Of a stretch of DNA of 49,611 nucleotides, positions 25,561 to 32,687 are shown one piece after another. The stretch covers positions 1-49,611 of the forward strand of contig CAJWFK010000020.1 of NCBI GenBank assembly GCA_913031125.1, given 5' to 3'. Below the pieces are notes generated by a model. That model was given only the letters and a program-made list of their open reading frames with translations, had not been told where the DNA came from and did not search any database. Numbering within the stretch: the stretch's first letter is position 1; the number at the start of each line of letters is the position of its first letter. The position numbers and the translations under genes were made by a program. The DNA comes from an uncultured Woeseia sp. GTDB taxonomy: Bacteria; Pseudomonadota; Gammaproteobacteria; Steroidobacterales; Woeseiaceae.

Positions 25561-26166
25561 ATGATAGGTCGTTATATTTTCTCCATCGCAGCTGGTTCGG
25601 CCATTACGCTGTCGCTTATTTTTGTAATGCATTTGTTGATTGAGCATGCCGAAGATGCGGTGACCACGGAACGAACCAAGCATCAGTTGGACTTTGTTCG
25701 TGTGAAGCGGAATGAAACGCTAAATACCGAGGACTTCACGCCGGAAAAGCCGCCAAAACCTCCAGAAACTCCACCTGAAATACCGCCTCAGGATATGGAT
25801 AATATCGACCCCAATGCGCCAACAGTGAATATCCCGCCTCCATCTGTGAATAGTGATATACAAATGGGCGGTCCAGCAGGCATGAATGTCGCCGAGGGTG
25901 ATTATCTTCCAATCGTTCGCGTGGCACCTGTTTACCCTGCACGGGCATTATCTCGAGGTATAGAGGGATACGTGGATATGGGCTTTACCGTGACTGTTAC
26001 AGGGTCCGTCTCAAATCCGATCGTGTTGTTTTCCACGAGTAGTCTTTTTGAAAGGGCAGCCACTAGAGCCGTGCTTAAGTTTAAATACAAACCTCGTGTT
26101 GTCGATGGAATTCCTGTCGAGGTGCCAGGTGTGAAGACACGAATTACTTTTAAGATTGAGGATTAA
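25561..26166 (+). CDS. tonB: TonB protein
   Basis: The 201-residue protein has an N-terminal membrane anchor (SIAAGSAITLSLIFVMHLL), a proline-rich spacer near 60-85 (PEKPPKPPETPPEIPPQD) and a C-terminal TonB domain with PVYPARALSRGIEGYVDMGFTV. It couples the ExbB/ExbD motor to outer-membrane receptors. I start it at ATG 25561, 8 nt after GGAG; the upstream TTG is too close to the ribosome site. The spacer is short, as in Vibrio TonB2-type proteins that need TtpC. No TonB-dependent receptor gene is in the window. Confidence 0.92.
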   Translation: MIGRYIFSIAAGSAITLSLIFVMHLLIEHAEDAVTTERTKHQLDFVRVKRNETLNTEDFTPEKPPKPPETPPEIPPQDMDNIDPNAPTVNIPPPSVNSDIQMGGPAGMNVAEGDYLPIVRVAPVYPARALSRGIEGYVDMGFTVTVTGSVSNPIVLFSTSSLFERAATRAVLKFKYKPRVVDGIPVEVPGVKTRITFKIED

Positions 26167-26217
26167 CCCTAATTTGTCGTTGTCGGGCTATGGAGTTGTT
26201 ACAAGGACTACATTTGA

Positions 26218-27579
26218 ATGAATATTAGCAATCGTTTTATCACTGGTATTTCTCTAATTTTATTCTGCAGTCTCTTTGCGGCTGGAAGCGTTTTTGCTCA
26301 ATCGGCTGAGGAAGAAGAGAGGGAGAGGCGGGATTCACAGAAAACAAAACAGGCACAGGCGGTAAGTAAAGACGTCTACGATCGGATTCAGAAAGCACAA
26401 GAGATGATTGATGCGGATGATCCAAATGGTGCTCTTAAGATTCTGGGAGCCTTGAAGATAAAGAAAGGCCTCAGTGAATATGAATTACAAAACGTCCTTA
26501 ATTACATAGGGTTTGTTTACTATAACCTTGATGATATCGATGGTGCTATGGCGGCCTATCGGGAAATGATTGCGTTACCCAACATAGAAGACCAGATCAA
26601 GAAGACTACGATCTATACCATGGCCCAGCTATCAACAATGCAGGAAAAATATAATCAGGCACTTAGATTGCTCGATGACTATTTTGTTATAGAGACGAAT
26701 CCGGCCCCCGATAATTACATCCTGTATGCGCAGAATCTCTATCAGGTCAGTCGTTACGGTGAAATGATTGTGCCAATAGAGAAAGCGCTTGCTGAGGCGC
26801 AGCGCCGAGAGAAAGAAATTAAAGAGGATTGGTATGTTCTTCTGAATTTCGCATATTTTCAGCAAGAAGACTATATGAAGGTTCGAGATATCCAGAAAAT
26901 TTTACTCGTAAATTGGCCGAAGAAGAGATATTGGTTTTCGTTAGCTGGGGCCTATACTGAGCTTGGTGAAGACGAAAATCTTATTGCGGCTTACGATGCA
27001 GCCCATACCCAAGGGTTGCTTGAGAAAGAATCCGAGCTTGTGACTATGGCGCAGTTGTACATGCAGCACGAGGTTCCTTATAAAGCTGCTGAATTGATGG
27101 ATGCCGAAATGAAGCAGGGTCGAATAGCTAAGGAAGCTAAGAATTATCGGCTTTTGTCCCAGGCATGGACTTTGGCGGCAGAAGATGAGAGGTCGATACC
27201 GGCTCTCCAGGAAGCAGCCAGGTTGAGTTCAGAGGGTGAGCTCAACCTACGATTAGGAAATGCGTACCTTAACCTTGGTCAGTACGGTAATTGCGAGTCT
27301 GCTATTCGCGAGGGGCTTCGGAAAGGTAAGATAAAAAGCCCGGACAATGCAAACATCTCACTAGGGATGTGTCTGTACAACCAGAAAAAATATCGTGACT
27401 CCATTACTGCTTTTCGGGAAGCTGGAAAGACAAGCCGTTCATCCAGGATATCGAGACAGTGGATCCGAGTGATAGAGAGTGATATTGAACGAAATCGTCA
27501 GATCCAGTTAGCGGAAACTGCAGCCAGGAAGCAGTTACAGGAGCTTGCCGAGCGCCGCAGAGCCACTGAGCGCATTTAG
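26218..27579 (+). CDS. Exported TPR-repeat protein of the TonB operon
   Basis: The 453-residue protein has a signal peptide (LILFCSLFAAGSVFAQS) followed by tetratricopeptide-like helical repeats to about residue 415. Examples are NYIGFVYYNLDDIDGAMAAY, AGAYTELGEDENLIAAY and LRLGNAYLNLGQYGNCESAI. The tail is charged and helical. TPR proteins of this size end many TtpC-type TonB operons; the role is presumably periplasmic scaffolding, not proven. It begins 51 nt after tonB. A GGGAG/CTCCC hairpin follows at about 27608-27621 but without a T-run. Confidence 0.85.
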   Translation: MNISNRFITGISLILFCSLFAAGSVFAQSAEEEERERRDSQKTKQAQAVSKDVYDRIQKAQEMIDADDPNGALKILGALKIKKGLSEYELQNVLNYIGFVYYNLDDIDGAMAAYREMIALPNIEDQIKKTTIYTMAQLSTMQEKYNQALRLLDDYFVIETNPAPDNYILYAQNLYQVSRYGEMIVPIEKALAEAQRREKEIKEDWYVLLNFAYFQQEDYMKVRDIQKILLVNWPKKRYWFSLAGAYTELGEDENLIAAYDAAHTQGLLEKESELVTMAQLYMQHEVPYKAAELMDAEMKQGRIAKEAKNYRLLSQAWTLAAEDERSIPALQEAARLSSEGELNLRLGNAYLNLGQYGNCESAIREGLRKGKIKSPDNANISLGMCLYNQKKYRDSITAFREAGKTSRSSRISRQWIRVIESDIERNRQIQLAETAARKQLQELAERRRATERI

Positions 27580-27726
27580 CTTAAATGAGTTTTTCTGATG
27601 ATTCTAAGGGAGGTCGCTCCCAGGGTCAGTTGCGTATTGCCCATATTGATTTAAACCCTTTATAGGTGGTGCGTGTGCGGTTACACCATTTTTTACAAAG
27701 TGACAGATCGATATCAGGACTACAAC

Positions 27727-28047
27727 ATGCCTAAAATTATTTTTATAACGCCCAATGGGGAACGTCATGAGGTTGAAGCCGAAAACGGTTATACCGTGAT
27801 GGAGGCTGCTATTAATAACAATATTGAGGGTATTGTGGCTGAATGTGGTGGTGCATGTGCTTGTGCGACATGCCATAGTTATATAAGTGAAGAATGGGTT
27901 AAACGTTTACCGGAAATGGATGATATGGAAGACAGTATGCTGGATGCTGCATATGATCGCCAAGATACCAGCAGGCTGACCTGTCAACTGGAAATAAAAG
28001 AAGATTGGGACGGTCTAGTCGTTAATGTTGCGGAGAACGAGTACTAG
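27727..28047 (+). CDS. 2Fe-2S ferredoxin, adrenodoxin type
   Basis: The 106-residue protein starts at ATG 27727, the first residue of MPKIIFITPNG, after an AGGA ribosome site. Cluster ligands are in AECGGACACATCHSYI and, near the C-terminus, RLTCQLEI, giving the C-x5-C-x2-C...C pattern of adrenodoxin/FdxB-type ferredoxins. These pass electrons to cytochromes P450, Rieske oxygenases or Fe-S assembly. No hsc/isc genes are adjacent, so a dedicated redox partner elsewhere is likely. Its stop codon overlaps that of convergent etfA. Confidence 0.92.
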   Translation: MPKIIFITPNGERHEVEAENGYTVMEAAINNNIEGIVAECGGACACATCHSYISEEWVKRLPEMDDMEDSMLDAAYDRQDTSRLTCQLEIKEDWDGLVVNVAENEY

Positions 28048-28985
28048 CCGAGTGCTGCTTTTAACTCTGGTACAACGTCAAAAAGATCCCCAACCAACCC
28101 GATATCAGCAACTTCAAAAATTGGCGCTTCCGCATCCTTGTTGATCGCTACGATGGTGCCGGCATCCTTAATACCTGTCAGGTGTTGGATAGCACCTGAT
28201 ATGCCAATTGCGATATAGAGATCTGGCGCAATTATCTTTCCAGTTTGGCCGACTTGCATCTCGTTAGGTACGTAGCCTGCATCCACTGCAGCTCTGGATG
28301 CCCCAACTCCAGCTCCAAAAGAATCAGCCAGGTCGTAAATAATTTCGAAATTTTCCTCACTACCTAATGCACGTCCCCCAGAAACCACTTTTGCTGCTGT
28401 CTGTAGGTCAGGGCGATCGGATGTCGCCGCCTGAATTCCAATAAATCTCGAATGACTTGGTAGATCAATATCTAGTTCAGCTGACTCGATCTGGGCACTG
28501 CCACTGCTCCCTACGGCGCGGTAGGATGCTATGCGCACTGTGGCTACCACAGGCACAGTCGTTGGAGCTTCAACCGTTACTATGGCATTACCAGCATATA
28601 TCGGTTGTTTAAACTTGTGAGAATCTAAAATCTCCATCACATCGCTAATTTGGTTCACATCCATTAAAGCCGCAACGCGGGGCATAAGATCTTTTCCGAA
28701 TGTGGTTGACGGTCCAAAGATATGGGTGTAGCCCTTCGAAATACTTATAACTTGCGGTGCTATAAGTGCCGCCATGGGGTTACTATTCGCATCGTGCTCG
28801 ATGCGAATCACCTTGGTTACTCCGTCCATTTTTGCGATCTCGTTAGCGACCGATTCGCCATTATCCGAAAAGACCGCCACATCTATTTCTGCGTTTGGTA
28901 TTTCAGTAGCACATTGAATACATTTTGCCGTGCTGGCATTTGCCGTGTCGTTTGTATGTTCAGCAATTATGAGAATTTTAGACAT
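28044..28985 (-). CDS. etfA: Electron transfer flavoprotein, alpha subunit
   Basis: The 313-residue subunit carries the FAD-binding C-terminal domain: [59 protein letters not shown] and [19 protein letters not shown]. With EtfB it takes electrons from acyl-CoA and other flavin dehydrogenases to ETF:quinone oxidoreductase. It overlaps etfB by 1 nt (TGATG). The stop codon shares bases with the ferredoxin stop on the opposite strand. Confidence 0.95.
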   Translation of the reverse strand: MSKILIIAEHTNDTANASTAKCIQCATEIPNAEIDVAVFSDNGESVANEIAKMDGVTKVIRIEHDANSNPMAALIAPQVISISKGYTHIFGPSTTFGKDLMPRVAALMDVNQISDVMEILDSHKFKQPIYAGNAIVTVEAPTTVPVVATVRIASYRAVGSSGSAQIESAELDIDLPSHSRFIGIQAATSDRPDLQTAAKVVSGGRALGSEENFEIIYDLADSFGAGVGASRAAVDAGYVPNEMQVGQTGKIIAPDLYIAIGISGAIQHLTGIKDAGTIVAINKDAEAPIFEVADIGLVGDLFDVVPELKAALG

Positions 28986-29734
28986 CAGAGTAGTCCTTTA
29001 TCCTTGAGCGCAGTTACCAAGCCAGCCACATCTTCCACCATTACGCCTTTCTCTCTTTCGGTAGGTGCTTCATATGTTACCGGTTGAATGTCCGCGGTGG
29101 CTGCTGTTACGAGCTCATCACGCGTAATAACGTCAAGAGGCTTATTTTTGGCCTTCATAATATCGGGTAACTTCACATATCGGGGTTCATTTAATCGGAG
29201 GTCTGCTGTAACAACAGCCGGAAGGTCGATTTCGTTAACTTCTAGTCCCGCATCAACTTCACGAGTTACGCGCGCAGTCTCACCATTAATTTCTAGTTTT
29301 GATGCGAATGTCGCTTGAGGGCGGTCCCATAGCGCGGAGAGCATCTGGCCTGTTTGGTTATTATCGTGATCGATACCTTGTTTTCCCAAAATAACCAGGC
29401 CGGGTTTTTCGCGTTGAATTAACGCTAAAAAAAGTTTAGCTGTCATTAGAGGAGAAACAGCCTCTGCTGTTTCCACGAGGATGGCTCTATCCGCGCCCAT
29501 TGCCAGTCCAGTACGCAGTTGTTGCTGGGCTTCTGGTGCGCCAATTGATACGACAATGATTTCCTGAGCTTGGCCCCTTTCTTTAATTCGGAGCGCTTCT
29601 TCAAGAGCTATCTCGTCGAATGGGTTAATGCTCATTTTTACGCCGTCCGTTTCGACGCCGCTGTTATCTGGCCTGACACGTACCCGGACGTTGTAGTCGA
29701 CGACACGCTTTAGGCCAACGAGGATCTTTTCCAC
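28985..29734 (-). CDS. etfB: Electron transfer flavoprotein, beta subunit
   Basis: The 249-residue AMP-binding subunit begins KILVGLKRVVDYNVRVRV and has NPFDEIALEEALRI, the recognition-loop region, and the DLRLNEPRYVKLPDIMKAK motif typical of EtfB. The start is GTG at 29734, 6 nt after AGGAG. The pair probably serves fatty-acid or amino-acid oxidation. A likely promoter on the minus strand is TTATCA-17 bp-TATTAG just upstream. Confidence 0.95.
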   Translation of the reverse strand: MEKILVGLKRVVDYNVRVRVRPDNSGVETDGVKMSINPFDEIALEEALRIKERGQAQEIIVVSIGAPEAQQQLRTGLAMGADRAILVETAEAVSPLMTAKLFLALIQREKPGLVILGKQGIDHDNNQTGQMLSALWDRPQATFASKLEINGETARVTREVDAGLEVNEIDLPAVVTADLRLNEPRYVKLPDIMKAKNKPLDVITRDELVTAATADIQPVTYEAPTEREKGVMVEDVAGLVTALKDKGLL

Positions 29735-29774
29735 TGTTGACTCCTAATACTTCCCACATTGGGTTTTGATAACA

Positions 29775-29833
29775 CGATAGTGCTGTCAGTGCGTATTGTG
29801 TCGGAGCAGCTTCCTGTGTACAAGGCACTATCG
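29775..29833. promoter_or_regulatory. Divergent etfB/sulfurtransferase control region with 9-bp inverted repeat
   Basis: CGATAGTGC at 29775-29783 and its exact complement GCACTATCG at 29825-29833 flank 41 bp between the two divergent starts. The right arm covers the -35 position of a promoter whose -10 is a perfect TATAAT (29851-29856) but whose -35 is poor. The left arm lies next to the putative etfB -35. This looks like paired sites for one regulator acting on both genes; no regulator gene is adjacent. Confidence 0.4.
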
Positions 29834-29883
29834 AAAGATTTTGCAAATATTATAATGTTCCCGCTAAAGGGATATACCTGCTA

Positions 29884-30753
29884 ATGAATCAAATCAACGA
29901 GTTAATAACAGCTGAAGAATTACATCCATTAATTGTGGCAGGTGAGGTACGAGTTGTTGATTGCAGGTTTAATTTTTTTGATACTGAAAAAGGTAGGCAT
30001 GATTATTTCGCGGGCCATATTCCATCCGCGAATTATGCCGATATGGACCATGATCTTTCGTCATCAGTCACTGAAACAAGTGGCAGGCACCCCTTGCCAG
30101 ATACTAGTAGTATTCATAAGACCTTGGAAGGGTGGGGTATATCTGACGGTAGTCATGTGGTTGTATATGATGAGGATAATGGGGCGCTGGCGGTGCGTTT
30201 GTGGTGGATGCTTCGGTATTGGTTGGGCCATCCTCATGTTTCAGTTCTTGATGGCGGGCTAGCTGCTTGGGTCCTGGCGGGTTATGAAACTTCTACTTTA
30301 GAATCACCCCGAGTTCGCGGACGGTATACGAGGATGCCCGATGACCGAATGGTAGTTTCAACCCAGGATATTGTTTCAAAGATTCAGAAGGGCGAAGGTG
30401 CGGATATTATTGATGCGCGCGATGGTGCAAGATTTCGAGGAGAAAATGAGCCCATTGACGAGGTAGCAGGACATATCCCCGGGGCAAAAAGTTTTCCACT
30501 GACCACGAATTTAAAGAAAAACGGGGCCGTTAAAAATGGCAAACAGTTAGCAGAAGCATGGTCACTGGTTATTGGTGAGAGGGATATCGATAACGCAGTG
30601 GTGATGTGCGGTTCCGGAATAACTGCGTGTCATTTGGTCCTTACTGCAAAGCTAGCAGGATTGGATGCACCGAGATTGTATGTTGGTTCATGGAGCGAAT
30701 GGATACGTGATCCTGACAGACCTGTGGAGGTGGGTGATGGAGTTGATAGTTAA
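29884..30753 (+). CDS. sseA: Sulfurtransferase, 3-mercaptopyruvate/thiosulfate type
   Basis: The 289-residue protein has two rhodanese domains. The N-terminal one has VVDCRFNFFDTEKGRHDYFAGHIPSA and is inactive. The C-terminal one (from about 155) carries catalytic Cys in MCGSGITACHL. The CGSG[IV]TA loop is the 3-mercaptopyruvate type, distinct from the CRxGx[RT] loop of thiosulfate enzymes. Likely it moves sulfane sulfur in the cytoplasm; no signal peptide is seen. Transcribed divergently from etfBA. Confidence 0.9.
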   Translation: MNQINELITAEELHPLIVAGEVRVVDCRFNFFDTEKGRHDYFAGHIPSANYADMDHDLSSSVTETSGRHPLPDTSSIHKTLEGWGISDGSHVVVYDEDNGALAVRLWWMLRYWLGHPHVSVLDGGLAAWVLAGYETSTLESPRVRGRYTRMPDDRMVVSTQDIVSKIQKGEGADIIDARDGARFRGENEPIDEVAGHIPGAKSFPLTTNLKKNGAVKNGKQLAEAWSLVIGERDIDNAVVMCGSGITACHLVLTAKLAGLDAPRLYVGSWSEWIRDPDRPVEVGDGVDS

Positions 30754-30865
30754 AGTCCATTTGTGCGCAGATTTTAGATTAAGTTCGCTCAATAAGTGAT
30801 TGTCAGGGATATTTAAATTATGTGACTGAGGAAAATTTCAAGAGAAAGGTGTTATTTTATTATAA

Positions 30866-31351
30866 ATGATAAAAGATGATTCAAAACAGTATGTTATATT
30901 ACTCTTCTTAACCATCATGTTAAGTAGCTGCGCAGCAGGCAACCCAGTCAGACGTGAATCCGTGGATATGGATTTTAATGGTACAGATTGCATCTCAATC
31001 AGGACTATCCGAGACTATACAGCGCTTGATAACCGTACCTTGCTGATTGAAGGGCCTGGCAAACAGAATTATTACGTGCGACTTGTAATGCCTTCCTTCG
31101 GAATCCGGTCTTCCTTTCAGTTAGGGGTCAAGTCGAGAGATGATTATTTATGTCCCTATGGCGGTGACCAAATTGTGTTTGGGGGACTAGATCATGAGCG
31201 GGTCAGTGTTCGGTCGATCACTCGTTTGAACGCTGAGCAGTTAAAGGATTTACTCATAAGGTACGGGAAAATCGAGCCAGAGGAACAACCGGATCCAGGG
31301 CCAGTTGAGCTTGATGGCGCTGAGGTCGAAGAGCTCGGTGAGGTCACGTAG
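30866..31351 (+). CDS. DUF6491-like lipoprotein
   Basis: The 161-residue protein has a lipobox LSSC at about residues 19-22, so it should be anchored in the outer membrane after lipidation. The mature part contains CISIRTIRDYTALDNRTLLIEG, a DUF6491-like pattern, and ends in an acidic, proline-containing tail (PEEQPDPGPVELDGAEVEEL). Two further cysteines (in GTDCIS and YLCPYG) may form a disulfide. No function is known to me. It is followed by a strong terminator and stands alone transcriptionally. Confidence 0.75.
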   Translation: MIKDDSKQYVILLFLTIMLSSCAAGNPVRRESVDMDFNGTDCISIRTIRDYTALDNRTLLIEGPGKQNYYVRLVMPSFGIRSSFQLGVKSRDDYLCPYGGDQIVFGGLDHERVSVRSITRLNAEQLKDLLIRYGKIEPEEQPDPGPVELDGAEVEELGEVT

Positions 31352-31366
31352 TGATCCCACCACGCA

Positions 31367-31420
31367 TCCGCAATCTCCGTGCGGACCCTCCCGACCACCC
31401 GACGGGTGGTCGGGTTTTAT
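31367..31420 (+). terminator. Tandem hairpins ending in a strong intrinsic terminator
   Basis: A first hairpin, TCCGCA/TGCGGA (31367-31385), is followed by an 11-bp perfect stem CCCGACCACCC (31390-31400), loop GAC, GGGTGGTCGGG (31404-31414), then TTTTATTATTTTT. It ends the DUF6491-like gene and isolates it from the CoA-transferase operon that begins about 40 nt later. Confidence 0.92.
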
Positions 31421-31460
31421 TATTTTTGGCGCCGAACTTTAATGAAGGGTGGCACAAATA

Positions 31461-32687
31461 ATGAATGGCGCTGCTTTGGAAGGTGTAAAGGTAATAGACC
31501 TCACCCGTGTTTTGGCGGGGCCTTGGGCGAGCCAGTTATTAGCTGACTACGGTGCTAATGTAATTAAAATTGAACATCCCCTACGAGGCGACGACACCCG
31601 TGGTTGGGGCCCACCATGGCTGCAGGATGAGGGGGGTAAGGAAACAACTGATTCTGCCTATTATTTGGCGGCCAATCGCAATAAACGTTCAATAGCAATT
31701 GATCTTTCGCGTCCAGAGGGTGCAGAGCTTGTTAAGGCGTTAGTGGTCAACGCAGATGTGCTTATGGAGAATTTTCGAGTAGGCACAATGAGGCGTTTTG
31801 GGTTGGAGTATTCCGAACTGAAGAGGGTAAATCCGGCCCTGATTTTTTGTTCAATTTCGGCATATGGTCAAGACAGCAGCAGATCGGATGAGCCTGGATA
31901 CGATGCAATGATGCAGGCATCCGGTGGATTGATGAGTATTACCGGTGAGGAAGATACGGGTCCCCAAAAGGTTGGAGTCGCGGTGTCGGATATTATGTCG
32001 GGGATGTATGCAGCGACAGGAATATTAACCGCGTTGGTCTCCAGGGGGTTAACCGGTGTTGGGCAGCACGTGGATATTCCTCTATATGATGCTCAGGTTG
32101 GCTGGCTCGCAAACCAAAATATGAATTATTTAATTGGGAACGAAAATCCAGGGCGACTCGGCACAAGCCATCCAAATCTGGTTCCATACCAAGCTTTTTC
32201 GACATCGGACGGTCATCTCGTTCTCGCGGTAGGCACAGACCGACAATTTATGGTGTTAATGCGGACCTTGGGCCTAGATGAGTGTGCTGAAGATCCGCGG
32301 TTTATGACTAATGCGGATAGAGTAGAGAACAGGGAGTTACTGGTCCCTAAATTGGTTAAGGTATTTAAACAGAAGAGCACAGCGGATTGGCTACAAAAAC
32401 TCACTGCAAAAGGTGTTCCTGCGGGACCTATTAATACAATAGCCCAGGTTTTTTCCGATTCTTATGCAAAAGAAAGGAAATTGGTGCGTATGGTAAAACA
32501 CCGTGATGCCGGGGTGATTCCGACAGTCGCTAATCCGGTCCGTTTTTCTCATACACCGGTGTCGTATCGAAATGCTCCCCCTGTACTGGGGGAGCATACG
32601 GTTGAAGTGCTGACGAAGGAGCTCGGTCTGACAGACCAAGCTACGCAGCAACTGATTGATTCTGGTGTTGTTAAGGCTACTCAATGA
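31461..32687 (+). CDS. CaiB/BaiF-family (class III) CoA-transferase
   Basis: The 408-residue protein begins GVKVIDLTRVLAGPWASQLLADYGANVIKIE, the family N-terminus, with the catalytic Asp in DEPGYDAMMQASGG near 155. It moves CoA between carboxylic acids; the acceptor cannot be read from sequence (glutaryl-, formyl- or carnitinyl-type enzymes all look alike here). I prefer ATG 31461; a GTG 12 nt upstream is possible. The last four bases overlap the start of the AddB-like gene (ATGA), an unexpected coupling of acyl-CoA metabolism to DNA repair. Confidence 0.88.
   Translation: MNGAALEGVKVIDLTRVLAGPWASQLLADYGANVIKIEHPLRGDDTRGWGPPWLQDEGGKETTDSAYYLAANRNKRSIAIDLSRPEGAELVKALVVNADVLMENFRVGTMRRFGLEYSELKRVNPALIFCSISAYGQDSSRSDEPGYDAMMQASGGLMSITGEEDTGPQKVGVAVSDIMSGMYAATGILTALVSRGLTGVGQHVDIPLYDAQVGWLANQNMNYLIGNENPGRLGTSHPNLVPYQAFSTSDGHLVLAVGTDRQFMVLMRTLGLDECAEDPRFMTNADRVENRELLVPKLVKVFKQKSTADWLQKLTAKGVPAGPINTIAQVFSDSYAKERKLVRMVKHRDAGVIPTVANPVRFSHTPVSYRNAPPVLGEHTVEVLTKELGLTDQATQQLIDSGVVKATQ

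Noticed and set aside
4635-31385. Shared ATCTCCGTGCGG string in the hairpins at 4635-4656 and 31367-31385 as a dispersed repeat element
   Set aside because: Only two short copies within unlike terminator contexts; common terminator loop composition explains it.
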